Below, piece after piece: positions 24,601 to 34,589 of a stretch of DNA of 64,000 bases. The DNA comes from Persicaria tinctoria (taxonomy: Eukaryota; Streptophyta; Magnoliopsida; Caryophyllales; Polygonaceae): NCBI GenBank assembly GCA_037127255.1, contig JBANSL010000018.1, forward strand, positions 22,789,175 to 22,853,174, written 5' to 3'. How positions within the stretch are numbered: the first letter of the stretch is position 1; every line of letters begins with the position of its first letter. Position numbers and translations under genes: made by a program. Below the pieces are notes generated by a model that was given only the letters and a program-made list of their open reading frames with translations, did not search any database and was not told where the DNA came from.

Positions 24601-25380
24601 CAACAGATGCTTGCAAAGTGTATGACTATTATGATTTTAACTGCTAAGAGAATGATTACAAAAGCACTTTGAAATTACTCTTTGTAGACAGTAGGACTAA
24701 TTAATCTACAAATTCAGCTTCCAATTTACCTTTCAAGACAAGCTTCGAGTTCAGTTGGGCCAATAGCAGTTTGTTTGAAGTGGCTTTTGCTTTTACAATA
24801 GAGGAAGTGTTCAAGAGTTGGGTCTAACAAGCATTAACTATTCTAGAATTAATCAATTAACATAGATGGAACAAGGAGCCCGGTTTCCAACTTAGATGCC
24901 CGGATAATTATGTAATTCCCCCTTTTGTTCAGTTAGTGGCTTCATGGTTGGTTTTTTCGTCTGCAGGTTTGGGAGGTGAAGGCTGCAGATTTGACCATTA
25001 GTCCTGTTCACCGGGCTGCAGTTGGCATAGTTGACGCTGACAAGGTTATATCTTTGTTCAGGACAAATATCAATTGGTGTACTTGATGCTGACAAGGCTC
25101 TTTTTGTTGCTTTTCTAAACGTTCTCTCTTGCTGATGATAGGGCATATCACTTCGGTTTCCACGCCTTATTCGCACCCGAGAAGACAAAACTCCGGAGCA
25201 AGCTTCTTCATCTGAGCAGGTGAGCACAGATCAAGCCCTTCTTACACTTAAACCAATAGTGAAGTTAGCGATTTCTCATCTGTAAAGCAACTATTCTCTC
25301 GCAATCTTCAGGTTGCCGAACTGTTCACTGCCCAGAAGAACAACCATCGTAACAATAAGGATGATGCAGAAGACGAATAA
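18694..25380 (+). CDS. LIG1: DNA ligase 1 (ATP-dependent), 11 coding exons, intact
   Basis: LIG1 seals nicks between Okazaki fragments and in repair. Exons: 18694-20280, 21505-21636, 23394-23506, 23703-23804, 23890-23951, 24058-24129, 24220-24293, 24401-24457, 24967-25044, 25142-25219, 25312-25380. All introns are GT-AG and phases agree without a break. From the ATG at 18871 the protein has 748 residues; from 18694 it has 807, close to the Arabidopsis enzyme. Numbering from 18871: a basic N-terminus ([17 protein letters not shown]), the ligase N-terminal domain at about 110-300, the catalytic lysine K402 in [30 protein letters not shown] at 554-559, [10 protein letters not shown] at 576-585, and an OB-fold with [13 protein letters not shown]. 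The 59-residue extension of the long form is rich in R, S and L and has no acidic residue, as in mitochondrial presequences. Neighbours are mobile DNA. Confidence 0.96.
18827..18864 (+). promoter_or_regulatory. two more E2F-like boxes between the LIG1 start codons
   Basis: TTTCCCGC occurs at 18827-18834 and again at 18857-18864, the second only 6 bp before the second ATG. Both lie inside the presequence of the long form. A CT-rich stretch (about 18720-18800) precedes them, as in many plant leaders. Confidence 0.5.
18865..18880 (+). promoter_or_regulatory. LIG1: second in-frame start codon of LIG1 in strong context
   Basis: The ATG at 18871 stands in gccATGGcc, a favourable context, while the ATG at 18694 stands in cggATGAta, a weaker one. 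Leaky scanning would give both the long (mitochondrial) and short (nuclear) enzyme. This arrangement is known for Arabidopsis LIG1; here it is inferred from sequence. Confidence 0.7.
20281..21504 (+). other. LIG1: LIG1 intron 1
   Basis: The 1.2-kb intron runs from gtatgt to cacag. It is T-rich with no gene or clear repeat, apart from several A/T tracts. Confidence 0.85.
22216..22330. mobile_element. MITE-like fragment
   Basis: It begins ctccctccaatccaaaatac and is followed about 100 bp later by aaatacggagtatt, i.e. the complementary tactccgtattt end. It is probably a decayed Stowaway-type element. Confidence 0.4.
22360..22594. mobile_element. Stowaway (Tc1/mariner-type) MITE
   Basis: A 235-bp element with TA on both sides (22358-22359, 22595-22596) and terminal inverted repeats of about 55 bp: ctccctccgttcgacaaaac... 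against ...gttttgccgaatggagggag. The inner arms share the cgcacg / cgtgcg segments. It is non-coding and sits inside LIG1 intron 2. Confidence 0.85.
24458..24966 (+). other. LIG1: LIG1 intron 8
   Basis: A 509-bp intron from gtaagt to tgcag with no gene or recognised repeat. Confidence 0.85.
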
Positions 25381-28023
25381 ACTCATAGAGCAGTGTCCCC
25401 ATCAATAGCCTCATTCTCGCGACCTACGAGAGACCAAGCCGTCCTCGACAGTTTCTTTGCGTGAAGTTTGTTCAATCATCGAACCAAACTCGTGCACATA
25501 TGTAAAGCTGGGACTTTTTCCTTCAAGAATGCGTGGGAAATGGTAACAAGCGGCTTTCTTTACCTACACTGCAAAATTGTTGTGTATCTTGTGTAAGAGT
25601 TACAGATTGATCAAGTCATAGAACAGTCACTACTAACCTTTGGAATATGATAGTTTCCAACTTGTGATATTGCATTCATTGCAGATTGCAACTCTTGCAA
25701 TTTGGTGGTGACGATGGTTCCGCCAATCAACATGTCCAAACTCCAAACTAATTGGGTTTGAAATCAATTAATACAGCTGATAGTCTATAATAGATGATGC
25801 AGAAAAAGATGTCAATTTAGATATTTTTATATCTATTACTTGTAGTTTTAAATAAAGAGTGAAAAGATAGAGTAATAATAATTAGTAATATAAGTGTATT
25901 TTTTAATTTATTTTTATTAAAAATGTGTAAATTTCTAAAATGGAGTACCGTTTTAATTAACGAAAGCAGTATATCATTATCACAGTGTTGTAAATGTACG
26001 AAATTGTACAAATTGAAAATGGTTCCAAATTTTGAAAAATTTGCTGACGAACTTCAAATTGTGAAACCATGTGAATGATATATTGTGTGATAAATTCAGA
26101 GGCTGATTCAACCATCAAGAAAAAGATTGAAAAAGACCACACAAATTTATTCTCTCTTTAATTCCAAATACATCTTTGCAAATTGCAATTAACGTAGCAA
26201 ACGGAGCTTACGTGTTAGTGCATGTGGGTGCTGTTTGTATACTATTTTCTTAAGTATATGAAAGTAAATATTTTTCAAATCATAATGCATGATATGATTT
26301 AAGGCAAAAGTTAGAAAAATTATAATAATAATAATAATAATGAAAGTTCTGTTATCTTATATCCTCAAAAATGGGATATTAATAATAAACCTATCAAATC
26401 TAAATTGAAATTTGAAGGTTTATTTAGCTATTTGGTGAAATACGGGTGGATCCTCTTTGGGGTCGCCAATCAAAAATAAAATTTGATAATATATTTCTCT
26501 CGTTCTCTAGTTGATAACATCGATTTGATATATTATAAGCTCATATCAGACAACTGAGTAAAAAAAAAACGTTTCAAGATTGAACAGATATAAATTATTT
26601 TCTACACCATTTACCAAATTGATACACTTCTAACGTAAATATCATTTGTTATAGGAAAATTTCGTTTGGTGCCTGTGAGTTTTTGTCAATTTCGGTTGTT
26701 ATTCCACACTTTTTTTTTGTCCGGATGGTACCCCTGAGTTTTGTCAAAAGTTCAGCTTATGCCCAAAACTAATATTTTCTTCCTTTTTAATGAATAAAAC
26801 CACCCTTTATTATTTCTTTCTTCTAAAAAAACCCCTTTACTTTTAACATTGAACAAAACTAACTATTATTTGACTAAATTCAATACAAAAGTGATAAACC
26901 CACCTTTATTTTTAAAATTGTACAAAATCACATATTATTTTCAAAAAATTTATTATGTTTTTTATGTTCATCATTTGCCTAAAAATACATCCTTTTTAAA
27001 ACATTCTACTTATAGCCACAAATATTTTTTTTTCCCTTGTCAGGTGCATCATTTTACTCAAAATACAGTATGAATCATTTTCGTGTTCTCACTTCTACAA
27101 ATAACATAATTATTCATACATTTTATTATTCATTTGTATCACTAAGTAATATTCATACATTTTTATCAAACAACATGATTATTAGTATGTATTTATATAT
27201 GAATAATCCCTAGCTTATAGTATCAATAAATAATCACAAGTTAGGGATTATTAGTATGTATTTTTATCAAACAACATGATTATTAGTATGTATTTATTTG
27301 ATCTAACAATATCTAAGGATAAAAATCAGAAAAATTATAATAATATTTCAAAGGTTGAGTTAAGAGAATCTACACTATATCCTATCTAAATTGGATTCTT
27401 CATATTTAAAGTTAATTTAGCTTAAACATCTTTTTAAAGATTTATTAATATTATATATATTAGTTAATTGACATAAATATAAATAAAAAATATTTCATAG
27501 TCATACTTACCAAAAATCTATCATTTTACCATAGTTATTTTGTAAATATTGTACCTTGAATTATTTTATCTTTAGTCATTAAAATTAATTATTTTAGTTC
27601 ATTATTAACTAATTATCATTAAATATTAGTTCAATTCTTATCGTTAAATATTTATTATTAACTAATTATGTATATATTGAACAATAAAATCTTATCCTTA
27701 AATATTTATATTAATTCTTAATCTCATATCTTAAGTCGTTACAAAACCTATTATTTTTAACACAATTAAAAATATTTACTTTAGTTATTTTGCATGATCT
27801 TTTTATACGTTAAGTTAATTTATGATTGCTTGAAAATAAAAAATTTCAAATAAACTATTTTAATCTTCACATAAAATTTAATAAAAGATAATTTTAATAT
27901 AATAAAATATAATTTATTAACAAAATGTACAAAAGCATGGGTAACAAATACTATTTCTTATTGAATTAAGTAATGTTTATGGATTTGAATTTCCATATAT
28001 GTTGGTTAGTTATTATATATCTT
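25381..28023. other. LIG1 3' flank and AT-rich spacer
   Basis: The first 250-300 bp should be the LIG1 3' UTR. Beyond it is AT-rich sequence without genes. A segment at about 26662-26770 (ttcgtttggtgcctgtgag..., then ...ggtacccctgagttttgtc) has the look of a repeated transposon end, with two similar phrases about 80 bp apart. Confidence 0.5.
27161..27297. repeat. direct repeat of about 35 bp, 100 bp apart
   Basis: tttttatcaaacaacatgat and the following attagtatgtattta occur at about 27161-27197 and again at about 27262-27296. The spacer holds inverted pieces (aataatccctagctt and tagggattatt). Confidence 0.6.
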
Positions 28024-28073
28024 AGAAAATAAGAAACCATTTGGAATAAACGCCATCAAGGGACAGTTTAGGT

Positions 28074-29120
28074 CAAGGACGGAGCCAGGAATTTTTTAGC
28101 CGGGGGGGGGGGGGGGGGGGACACGATTGTATGTATACGGTGTCGTTTTAGATTAAAGTATTATTACGATCTGATAATTATAAATTAAATGATGTTATTT
28201 TAAGATAACATGATTTCGATTTATGATAAAACTCTGTTATTTTTTCTCCATTAAAAATATGGGTGTTATTCGAGCCAAACGAGTCGAACTTGGCATGTTC
28301 AAGCCTGGTTCATTTGTTAAACGAGCTCGAGCCAAGCCGATCCTAATTTTTAAACGAGCTTTGTTTTTTGTTCAAGCTTGACTTGTTTTAGTAAATGAAC
28401 GAGATCGAACCGAGCTTTTTTCGAGCTTTAGTCAGTTTTTACTTGGTCATAACATATTAACTTAAATAAAATTTTAGAAATTTCATAAAATTCAAGCTAT
28501 TCGAGCTTAAATCAAACAAGATGAGCTTTCAACCGAACTTAAAATCATATTCAAAATCGGCTTGTTTAGGTAAGTGAACGAGCTTGAGTTGAGCTTTTTT
28601 CAATCCGATCCCGAGCCGAGCTTGAGCTATTCAGCTCATATAACATCCATAATTAAAAATATAAGTAAATATAAATAAATAAATTAAATAGTCGAAGAAA
28701 AGAAAACTAACAAAATAAGGATATAAAACACAATAAATAAACATTGAGTCAAAATTTAACTTGTTGTATTCTTAACATGTAATGGTGTATAACTAGATAT
28801 AAAAAATTTAAACTTGCGTAACTTCTTACCAAATTATCAAAATAAGTAATATGACCTATGGTTTCGAAGCTCTTGAGATGATTTATAATACCTGAATCTC
28901 AATTTAAGTAAAATATAAAAGCATTATAGTCTATTGAAATAAAATTAAAGTGACTAATACACCTACAATTTTCAAACATTCATAACGTTTTACTCAGATA
29001 TCGGATTAGGGCGTATTATATATCCAAACGAAGCTAGCGACGAGGAGAATACACCTAGGTAATTTATCGGATGAGGGGAGGGGCACGTGATCCCCCATGC
29101 CCCCCTTGGCTCCGCCTCTG
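28074..29120. mobile_element. non-autonomous hAT element
   Basis: Exact 8-bp duplications gtttaggt (28066-28073 and 29121-29128) flank imperfect terminal inverted repeats (caaggacggagcc against cagaggcggagcc read inward). No transposase is present. A G19 tract is at 28102-28120. A Mutator-like MITE is nested inside. Confidence 0.8.
28261..28651. mobile_element. MITE nested in the hAT element, probably Mutator-like
   Basis: It is flanked by an 11-bp repeat, attaaaaatat (28250-28260, 28652-28662). The ends are inverted (gggtgttattcgagc against ggatgttatatgagc). The interior is made of cgagct/gagctt motifs in both directions, so the RNA or single strand could fold strongly. Confidence 0.65.
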
Positions 29121-29259
29121 GTTTAGGTGTAACAAACGCCATCAAGGGAGATTCAAGCGTGCCTTACTGCCTTGGGAGATTTTTAGAGTTATCGAGAAGA
29201 CCAGGATCATGATGAAGAAATTTGCAAAGATCGAAATACGACATTGCTTCAGAGAGGCA

Positions 29260-29979
29260 TGAAGAAATTTGTGTCTTTTAATTGATGTATAAAATACTAA
29301 TGATATAATAGGATTACAATGGAGATTTATAATCTGATCGAATAATTTAGGTAATTATAGTGCTTTGCTAACTATAATTTATAGATTAAATTGGATTTAA
29401 TCTATTGCTATTTTATTTGGGTCTAAGGTCACACACAAAAGAGTATTAGGAATTGGATAATTGATTAATGATAATAATAAGTTATTATTGTTGATATAAT
29501 ATCTTTATGGAAATATATTATGATTAAAAGATAAAAGATAAAGGTAACTTATTAGGAATAAGTTTGAGCTAATTTGTACACTATATAAGGAGACTTATTG
29601 AGAATAAGTCTTAACCTAATTTTTGGGCATTGTGTATCTAATCTTCTCCCACCAAAATCTAATTTTTGGGCATTGTATCTCTAATCTTCTCCCACCAAAA
29701 TCGCTAGCCTCCCTAACCTGTAGGGTGGGAGTTGCAATTCTTCGATCGTTCGTTCTAGCAAACAGAGACAAGAAGATCCAATCCTGTGCTCGCGTGGACC
29801 AAGTAGAGGAGTCGCGTTAGAAGCTCTATTCTCCAAAAGGGAATTCGAATCAAGGTTCCGTACAAGAAATGCACGACTTTTCCCTTCTATATTGTTCATA
29901 TCGATTCATGCATGAGATCCCGAATTAGATACTAGAAAATAGTTTTCTACAATTCTGCTGTGTATCTAATTTTCCTACA
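29260..29979. mobile_element. solo LTR, 720 bp
   Basis: It starts TGAAG, ends CTACA and is flanked by the exact 5-bp duplication aggca (29255-29259, 29980-29984). A TATA-like tatataagg is near 29582. It interrupts the RNase H frame of LINE-D, and the reading resumes precisely when it is removed. A single LTR is what recombination between two LTRs leaves behind. Confidence 0.85.
29616..29701. repeat. 43-bp tandem duplication inside the solo LTR
   Basis: ctaatttttgggcattg...cccaccaaaat occurs twice with almost no change, just after the TATA-like box. It is probably at or near the start of the LTR transcript. Confidence 0.85.
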
Positions 29980-30312
29980 AGGCAAACATTGCTGCTGATT
30001 TTATTGCAAAAAATAATATTGAATGTAATCACGATAGATTCCTTTTGAATATGGAGTTTTGTAACATCATCATCCGTGATGATCAAGGATGATCCTTGCT
30101 TCCAGGACATCGTATGGATTGTCTATTGTACAAAAAAAAAAAAAGTAGAAAGAAAGAAACCATTTAGAATAATATAATATATAGTTGGGGCTTGTTGAAT
30201 GGTAGATAAATATACTAATCACATGCCTAAGGAACTGTTGGATTGGATTGAGACATTAGATAGAAATGTAACATACCTATTGAATGCTTTAGGGTCCGCT
30301 GCAACCATTAAC

Positions 30313-30728
30313 AATAAATATACACACACTTACATTATATGTTAAAGAGACAAATCGAATCGATTAATTTTTTCCTTGCGTATTGAAATACATACTAATT
30401 GTATTGTTTTTGTTTCTTTATTGACTGATTTGACATTTTTTTTTAATATACAGGTAAGGATTTGGATTGGTCCGATTGGACTAGTCCCTACTAGACCACC
30501 ATCCAAGAGTATTCTTGTGGATGAGAATAAATATACACACACTTACATTATATGTTAAAGAGACAAATCGAGTCGATTAATTTTTGCCTTGCGTATTGAA
30601 ATACATACTAATTGTATTGTTTTTGTTTCTTTATTGACTGATTTGACCTTTTTTTTAATATACATGTAAGGATTTGGATTGAACTAGTCCCTACTAGACC
30701 ACCATCCAAGAGTATCCTTGTGGATGAG
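30313..30728. repeat. tandem duplication of about 210 bp at the 3' end of LINE-B
   Basis: Copies at 30313-30525 and 30526-30728 start aataaatatacacacactta and end cttgtggatgag. They differ at a few bases and by a short deletion (tggtccgattggac is reduced to tgaac). The right copy overlaps the last codons of the minus-strand LINE. Confidence 0.9.
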
Positions 30729-31160
30729 AATACAACGGTGTCTATCTATCCGAACAACTGGGCAGACGACAGACTGGAAAAAGTGAGAGATGTGGTCGGC
30801 GCATTTGTTAATCTCTCGGATATAGCGTGAGAGGTTAACATGGTTGAAGAACCGGAGAAGCAGAAGAATGCATGTCTGTCGTGAGCATCTCAATTTTCCA
30901 TGGGCAGGACTGACATCCCTTGATAGTGTTGATCACAGTTAGGCTGTCACCTTCAATGTGAATATTGGAAAAACCCAACTCTTTTGCCTATTGGATGCCC
31001 AAAAGAAGTCCCATAACCTCATACATGATGGGTGACCTGAGAGTAAGCTGCCTGCCACTACAGACAATCAACGAACTCGTGTGGTCGCAGATGATGAAAC
31101 CTGCACCAGAAGAGCCAAAGTGGTTGTAACTACCATCAAAATTTATTTTGAATGTTCCTT
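30684..31160 (-). pseudogene. LINE-B RNase H domain
   Basis: Minus-strand text from about 31155: FKINFDGSYNHFGSSGAGF, then MYEVMGLLLGIQ, a TAG, AKELGFSNIHIEGDSLTV, and later REINKCADHISH and the stop at 30684. D, E, D and D positions of RNase H are present (DGS, YEVMG, EGDS, CADH). The TAG after GIQ probably replaces a tryptophan. Confidence 0.8.
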
Positions 31161-31385
31161 CAGGTGGTTTATTCCACTGCAGATGTCATTTCTTTCTGGT
31201 TTCTGTTCTTTTTGTGGTAGCATTAATGTTTGGTCCATCCAAATGTTTCGTTTTCTTCAATTCGTGATTGTTTGTCTTGTCATATTCTCCATGTTTTGGA
31301 TTGTGACAATGTTTACATTGTCGAAGATTTTCTTATTTCTAGATGTCCAAAGACATCACCAAGCAGTTGCCAATTTTTTCCTTTC

Positions 31386-32018
31386 TTATGGGGTTATTGT
31401 TTCAAATATTGTTGACATAATTATTTTTAAGTCTTGTTTATTTTTGTCTGATTCTTCTAGTCGTTTTTCTATCCCGGGGTCGATTTTTCGTATGAGGTTT
31501 CTACTAATGTAGCACTGAGTGAATAGACGAGTGGGAGATTCATCGATCACATCACATAGTTGGCATGTGGAGGGAAGAGCCACTTCTTTGGCGATTAGTC
31601 TAGTCTTTGTTGGGATCCCATATATTGTTATACAATTTCCATAGGAAATTCTTAATTTTCGGGGCTATATCTATTGCTCGGATTGATCCATACCGTTTTG
31701 GGTGGTGTGATTATGTTGTTTTCATTGATGTGTCGGAGTGCACTAGTTGTGCTGAACCAGCCAGAATTATCTTTTCTCCAGTATAGTCTATCCTCTATTT
31801 GATTTTCTGGGATGAATTTTGTTTCGATCTTCTCAATGATCGGTGTTGGTAGCATGTATTTGAGGTGGATATTGTTTAATCTTCTGTTTTCGTTTATGTA
31901 TTTTTCTACTTTGTTGCTTTTGTTGATTGATAACACATATTTTGTATAGGCATTATAGGTGGTCTTAGGTGCATTGGAGTATCCATATTGCATGTTTAAT
32001 AAGTTAATTTGCATTATT
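31386..32018 (-). pseudogene. LINE-B connector (zf-RVT-like) region
   Basis: Minus strand: IETKFIPENQIEDRLYWR, then GWFSTTSALRHI matches the segment after RT in plant LINEs (DRLIWx...FSVKSAY). Further on LPSTCQLCDVIDESPTRLF and QCYISRNLI matches the C-x2-C...H/C knuckle. The piece is in two frames and broken. Confidence 0.7.
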
Positions 32019-33401
32019 GATCATTTGGTATTCGAAGCTCGGAATCTACTGTTTTTAGTGCTTATTTGTAGATCATAAGATCCGAGCTCGAAAGGTGAAG
32101 AAATCATGGATCGAATGAAGCAAAGGAGAGCTAAGGGACAAGCTATGAAAGAGCATGGAACAAGCCAAGGAAAAGTTAGAAGTCGAATTGGGAAGCTAAG
32201 GAGCATGAGAACAAGAGCGGAAATGAAAGACATGGAGAAACCTCATATTTAAGCTTCGAAGAACTTTGACTTAGCTTCTGAGGTCTTCATGAGAGTTGTA
32301 TTCCTTGAAAATAAATTTCCAACACGTATTCATGTGCGTCAATCGGACGAACGACGACTCTAGAAAGTGCATTATAAGTTTAGTCTTTCGACGCTGTAAG
32401 AACAACGCCCGTCGGTTTTATACCGGCGCCCGCCTATATAAAACTGACGGGCGCTGATTTACGAAAATTCTATCTTTATGAAAACTCTATCTATCTTATT
32501 CTAGGGTTTGTGCTGTCGATTTACAACCCTATATTAGACATATTTTCAGTATTCATTCATTCATCTAATTTCCATAATTCATTAACTCTAAGAGGTGTTT
32601 AGAGGATTGAAGATTATAGATTCATGGTATTTCATGAGTACTTAGAATTATTGTGGTTTTGTTGCAATTAAAGACTTGGTTGGTTGAATTGTGAGACTTG
32701 GTTCATATTGTTATTCATGAGTTATTTCATTATCCTGGTTCTTCATTGATTAAGTATTTGCGCATGTTCTATCTATGATGATCATCTAGACAAAAGCTGC
32801 ATCTTTGCTAGCGATTCCTTTTGTTAGTAGGAATCTTTGTGGCAATAAAGGAAAATTGATCCCGTGAATAAATCAATTGTCTTTGCAGGATGATGACTAT
32901 TTGTCTATATCAATTTCTATGAGATTAGAGTTAAAAGCTCTACAACTTTGCATTCTTTTGATTCCTAATTGCATGGAGAGATCGATATTGCTAATTGGTC
33001 ATGCACTTGGGGTCTTTATGTTGTTCTATGTTGTAGTTCATAGAATGTAAGTTATTGTCCCTCTATTGATCAATCTATCTAAGACAAGTCGGCATAACTT
33101 TGAGAATAACAATGAATTAAATCAAGGATCAAAGAAACCAACCAATATTGTTGCGAATTGTATGTGAAAGCAAACTATTCTTCTATCTTTTATTCATTGT
33201 TACTAACTTTTCTCATAGTTTATTTGCTTTCCTTATTGTTTATCTTTATTTACATTGATATCTTATCTTTACTTTCAGATTGATAAATACACACTGCATT
33301 CAAGTACTCGATTCTCTGTGGGTTCGACTCCTAACTTACTCACTATACTCTAGTTTGTTTGTTTGAGTTATTATTATCTTTGGCGAGGTGAAACCTAACA
33401 A
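32019..33401. mobile_element. solo LTR, gypsy type, about 1.38 kb
   Basis: The LINE-B text breaks at about 32018 and resumes at about 33402. The insert begins tgatcatttggtattcgaag and ends ...ggcgaggtgaaacctaaca. Shortly before the end it has ctctgtgggttcgactcct and ctaacttactcac, phrases common near the end of plant gypsy LTRs. The duplication is unclear (catt is shared on both sides). A TATA-like ctatataaaa lies at 32433-32442. No coding sequence. Confidence 0.6.
32406..32453. promoter_or_regulatory. hairpin around the TATA box of the solo LTR
   Basis: cgcccgtcggttttata and tataaaactgacgggcg are inverted copies with one mismatch and a 13-14 base GC-rich loop. The TATA box lies at the base of the loop-side arm. 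Confidence 0.65.
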
Positions 33402-33552
33402 CATTTCATCCTCACCATTGATTCTATCTGGCATTAGACATCTATTTTCTAGCGTGTCATCATCCAACCATCTATCAGTTCAAAATTTTATCTTTTTTCC
33501 ATTTCCTATTTTCCATATAAGGCCTTTACATAATTCCTCTTTTATCTCTATT
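33402..33552 (-). pseudogene. LINE-B segment between the two LTR insertions
   Basis: Read on the minus strand: ELCKGLIWKIGNGKKIKF, a TGA, then TDRWLDD. Plant LINEs have WRIGDGxxIxFWxDRW here, so the TGA stands for tryptophan. It links the two larger LINE-B parts. Confidence 0.75.
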
Positions 33553-33717
33553 TGTTGTAATGATATGTGGTTATTCACCTTCCAACATTTTCACCTCCTA
33601 CAACTCCTACCTCTATTGCCTATACAAGGGTTGTAAGTTCACTTGAGAATTCACAATGAATAGATATCTCATCTCTGCCTCTTCTCTTTGCTCTCTTCTT
33701 CCCTCTATTTTGTAACA
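33553..33717 (+). repeat. 5' LTR of the copia element
   Basis: It starts tgttgtaatgatatgtgg and ends ctattttgtaaca. It matches 37895-38052 nearly base for base. Confidence 0.9.
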
Positions 33718-33733
33718 CGTTATCAGCACGATA
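33718..33733 (+). promoter_or_regulatory. primer binding site, putative
   Basis: cgttatcagcacgata directly follows the left LTR. Its tatcagcacg core is common at this place in plant copia elements. Confidence 0.6.
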
Positions 33734-34589
33734 GAGTCCGTTAGCGATCTCTCTTTCATCACTTCCTCTTCCCCTCGACCCCTCGTATGGTCATACCACA
33801 TGAATCATCCTCCCTTCAAATTGCTGGGTCAAACTGCCGGATAGAAAAGCCGAGGTTAGCCCGATCAAAGCTCGTCGGAAACTGACCTGGGTCTCAGTCT
33901 GTACGTGACCAGCGATGAAGGCATATAGCCTCGATCATCGCCCGCGGTAGCGACCGTAGCGTCATCAGGGTGCTCTAAAAAAATAGACATACCTCAACCG
34001 ATCACACAACTCCTTGGCGCTAGGGGCACGTCGGATACTCCCTGCGTTATCCTCCGGCCACATCATCGCCATCGTCAACGCCTCCGGCCACGATCGTCTA
34101 GGTTGAATCTTATATATGCTTGATATATTTCATCGGTTTGTTTTTCCATCTTCATACTTTGATTTGTGTGAATTTGTTTTGTTTCAAATGATTTGGAGAA
34201 CATTCGGAGCTTTGAAGACCGCCACCAGGATCCACATCTCCGACCAGCAGCCGATGTTCGATGTCTCCAATGAACCAAGGCAACGCCGGAATCTTTCCCG
34301 AGCCTAGTGTACACGATGGTCGATCGAAATAAAAACAAACTGTTCTGCCACCGATCTTTGATTCCCAAACGAAGAAGACGAGCCGTTCGTCTACTTGTGG
34401 CTCCGGAACGACGATTCGTTTTCTGCAAATTGAAGAGGACGGAGCAATTTGTGGAAATTTTGGGTTAATTACAAAACCAGCCCTAGAATTTTCAAAAATT
34501 GGGGGTTGTTTTGTACCGTTCTGATAATTACAGAAATGACCCAAACTTCTAGGGTTATAAATCTTATCCCTAGTGAAGTTTCCGATCTC

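Larger units (their letters stand above)
28050..30146 (+). mobile_element. 5'-truncated LINE tail (LINE-D), twice interrupted
   Basis: The RNase H text reads IKGDSS (about 29140), PWEIFRVIEKT and IEIRHCFREA (to 29259). After the solo LTR it resumes at 29985 with NIAADFIAKNN, then LNMEFCNIIIRDDQG, a stop and an A-run ending at about 30144. The flanks 28024-28049 and 30147-30172 are alike (common core aagaaaccattt; three mismatches in 26), which looks like an old target duplication. An hAT element sits near its 5' end and a solo LTR splits the REAN/AAD region. A 16-bp sequence, aaacgccatcaaggga, occurs on both sides of the hAT insert. Confidence 0.7.

Noticed and set aside
26662..26790. Possible transposon terminus with two similar phrases
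   Set aside because: No partner end or target duplication was found, so it is only mentioned in the spacer entry.
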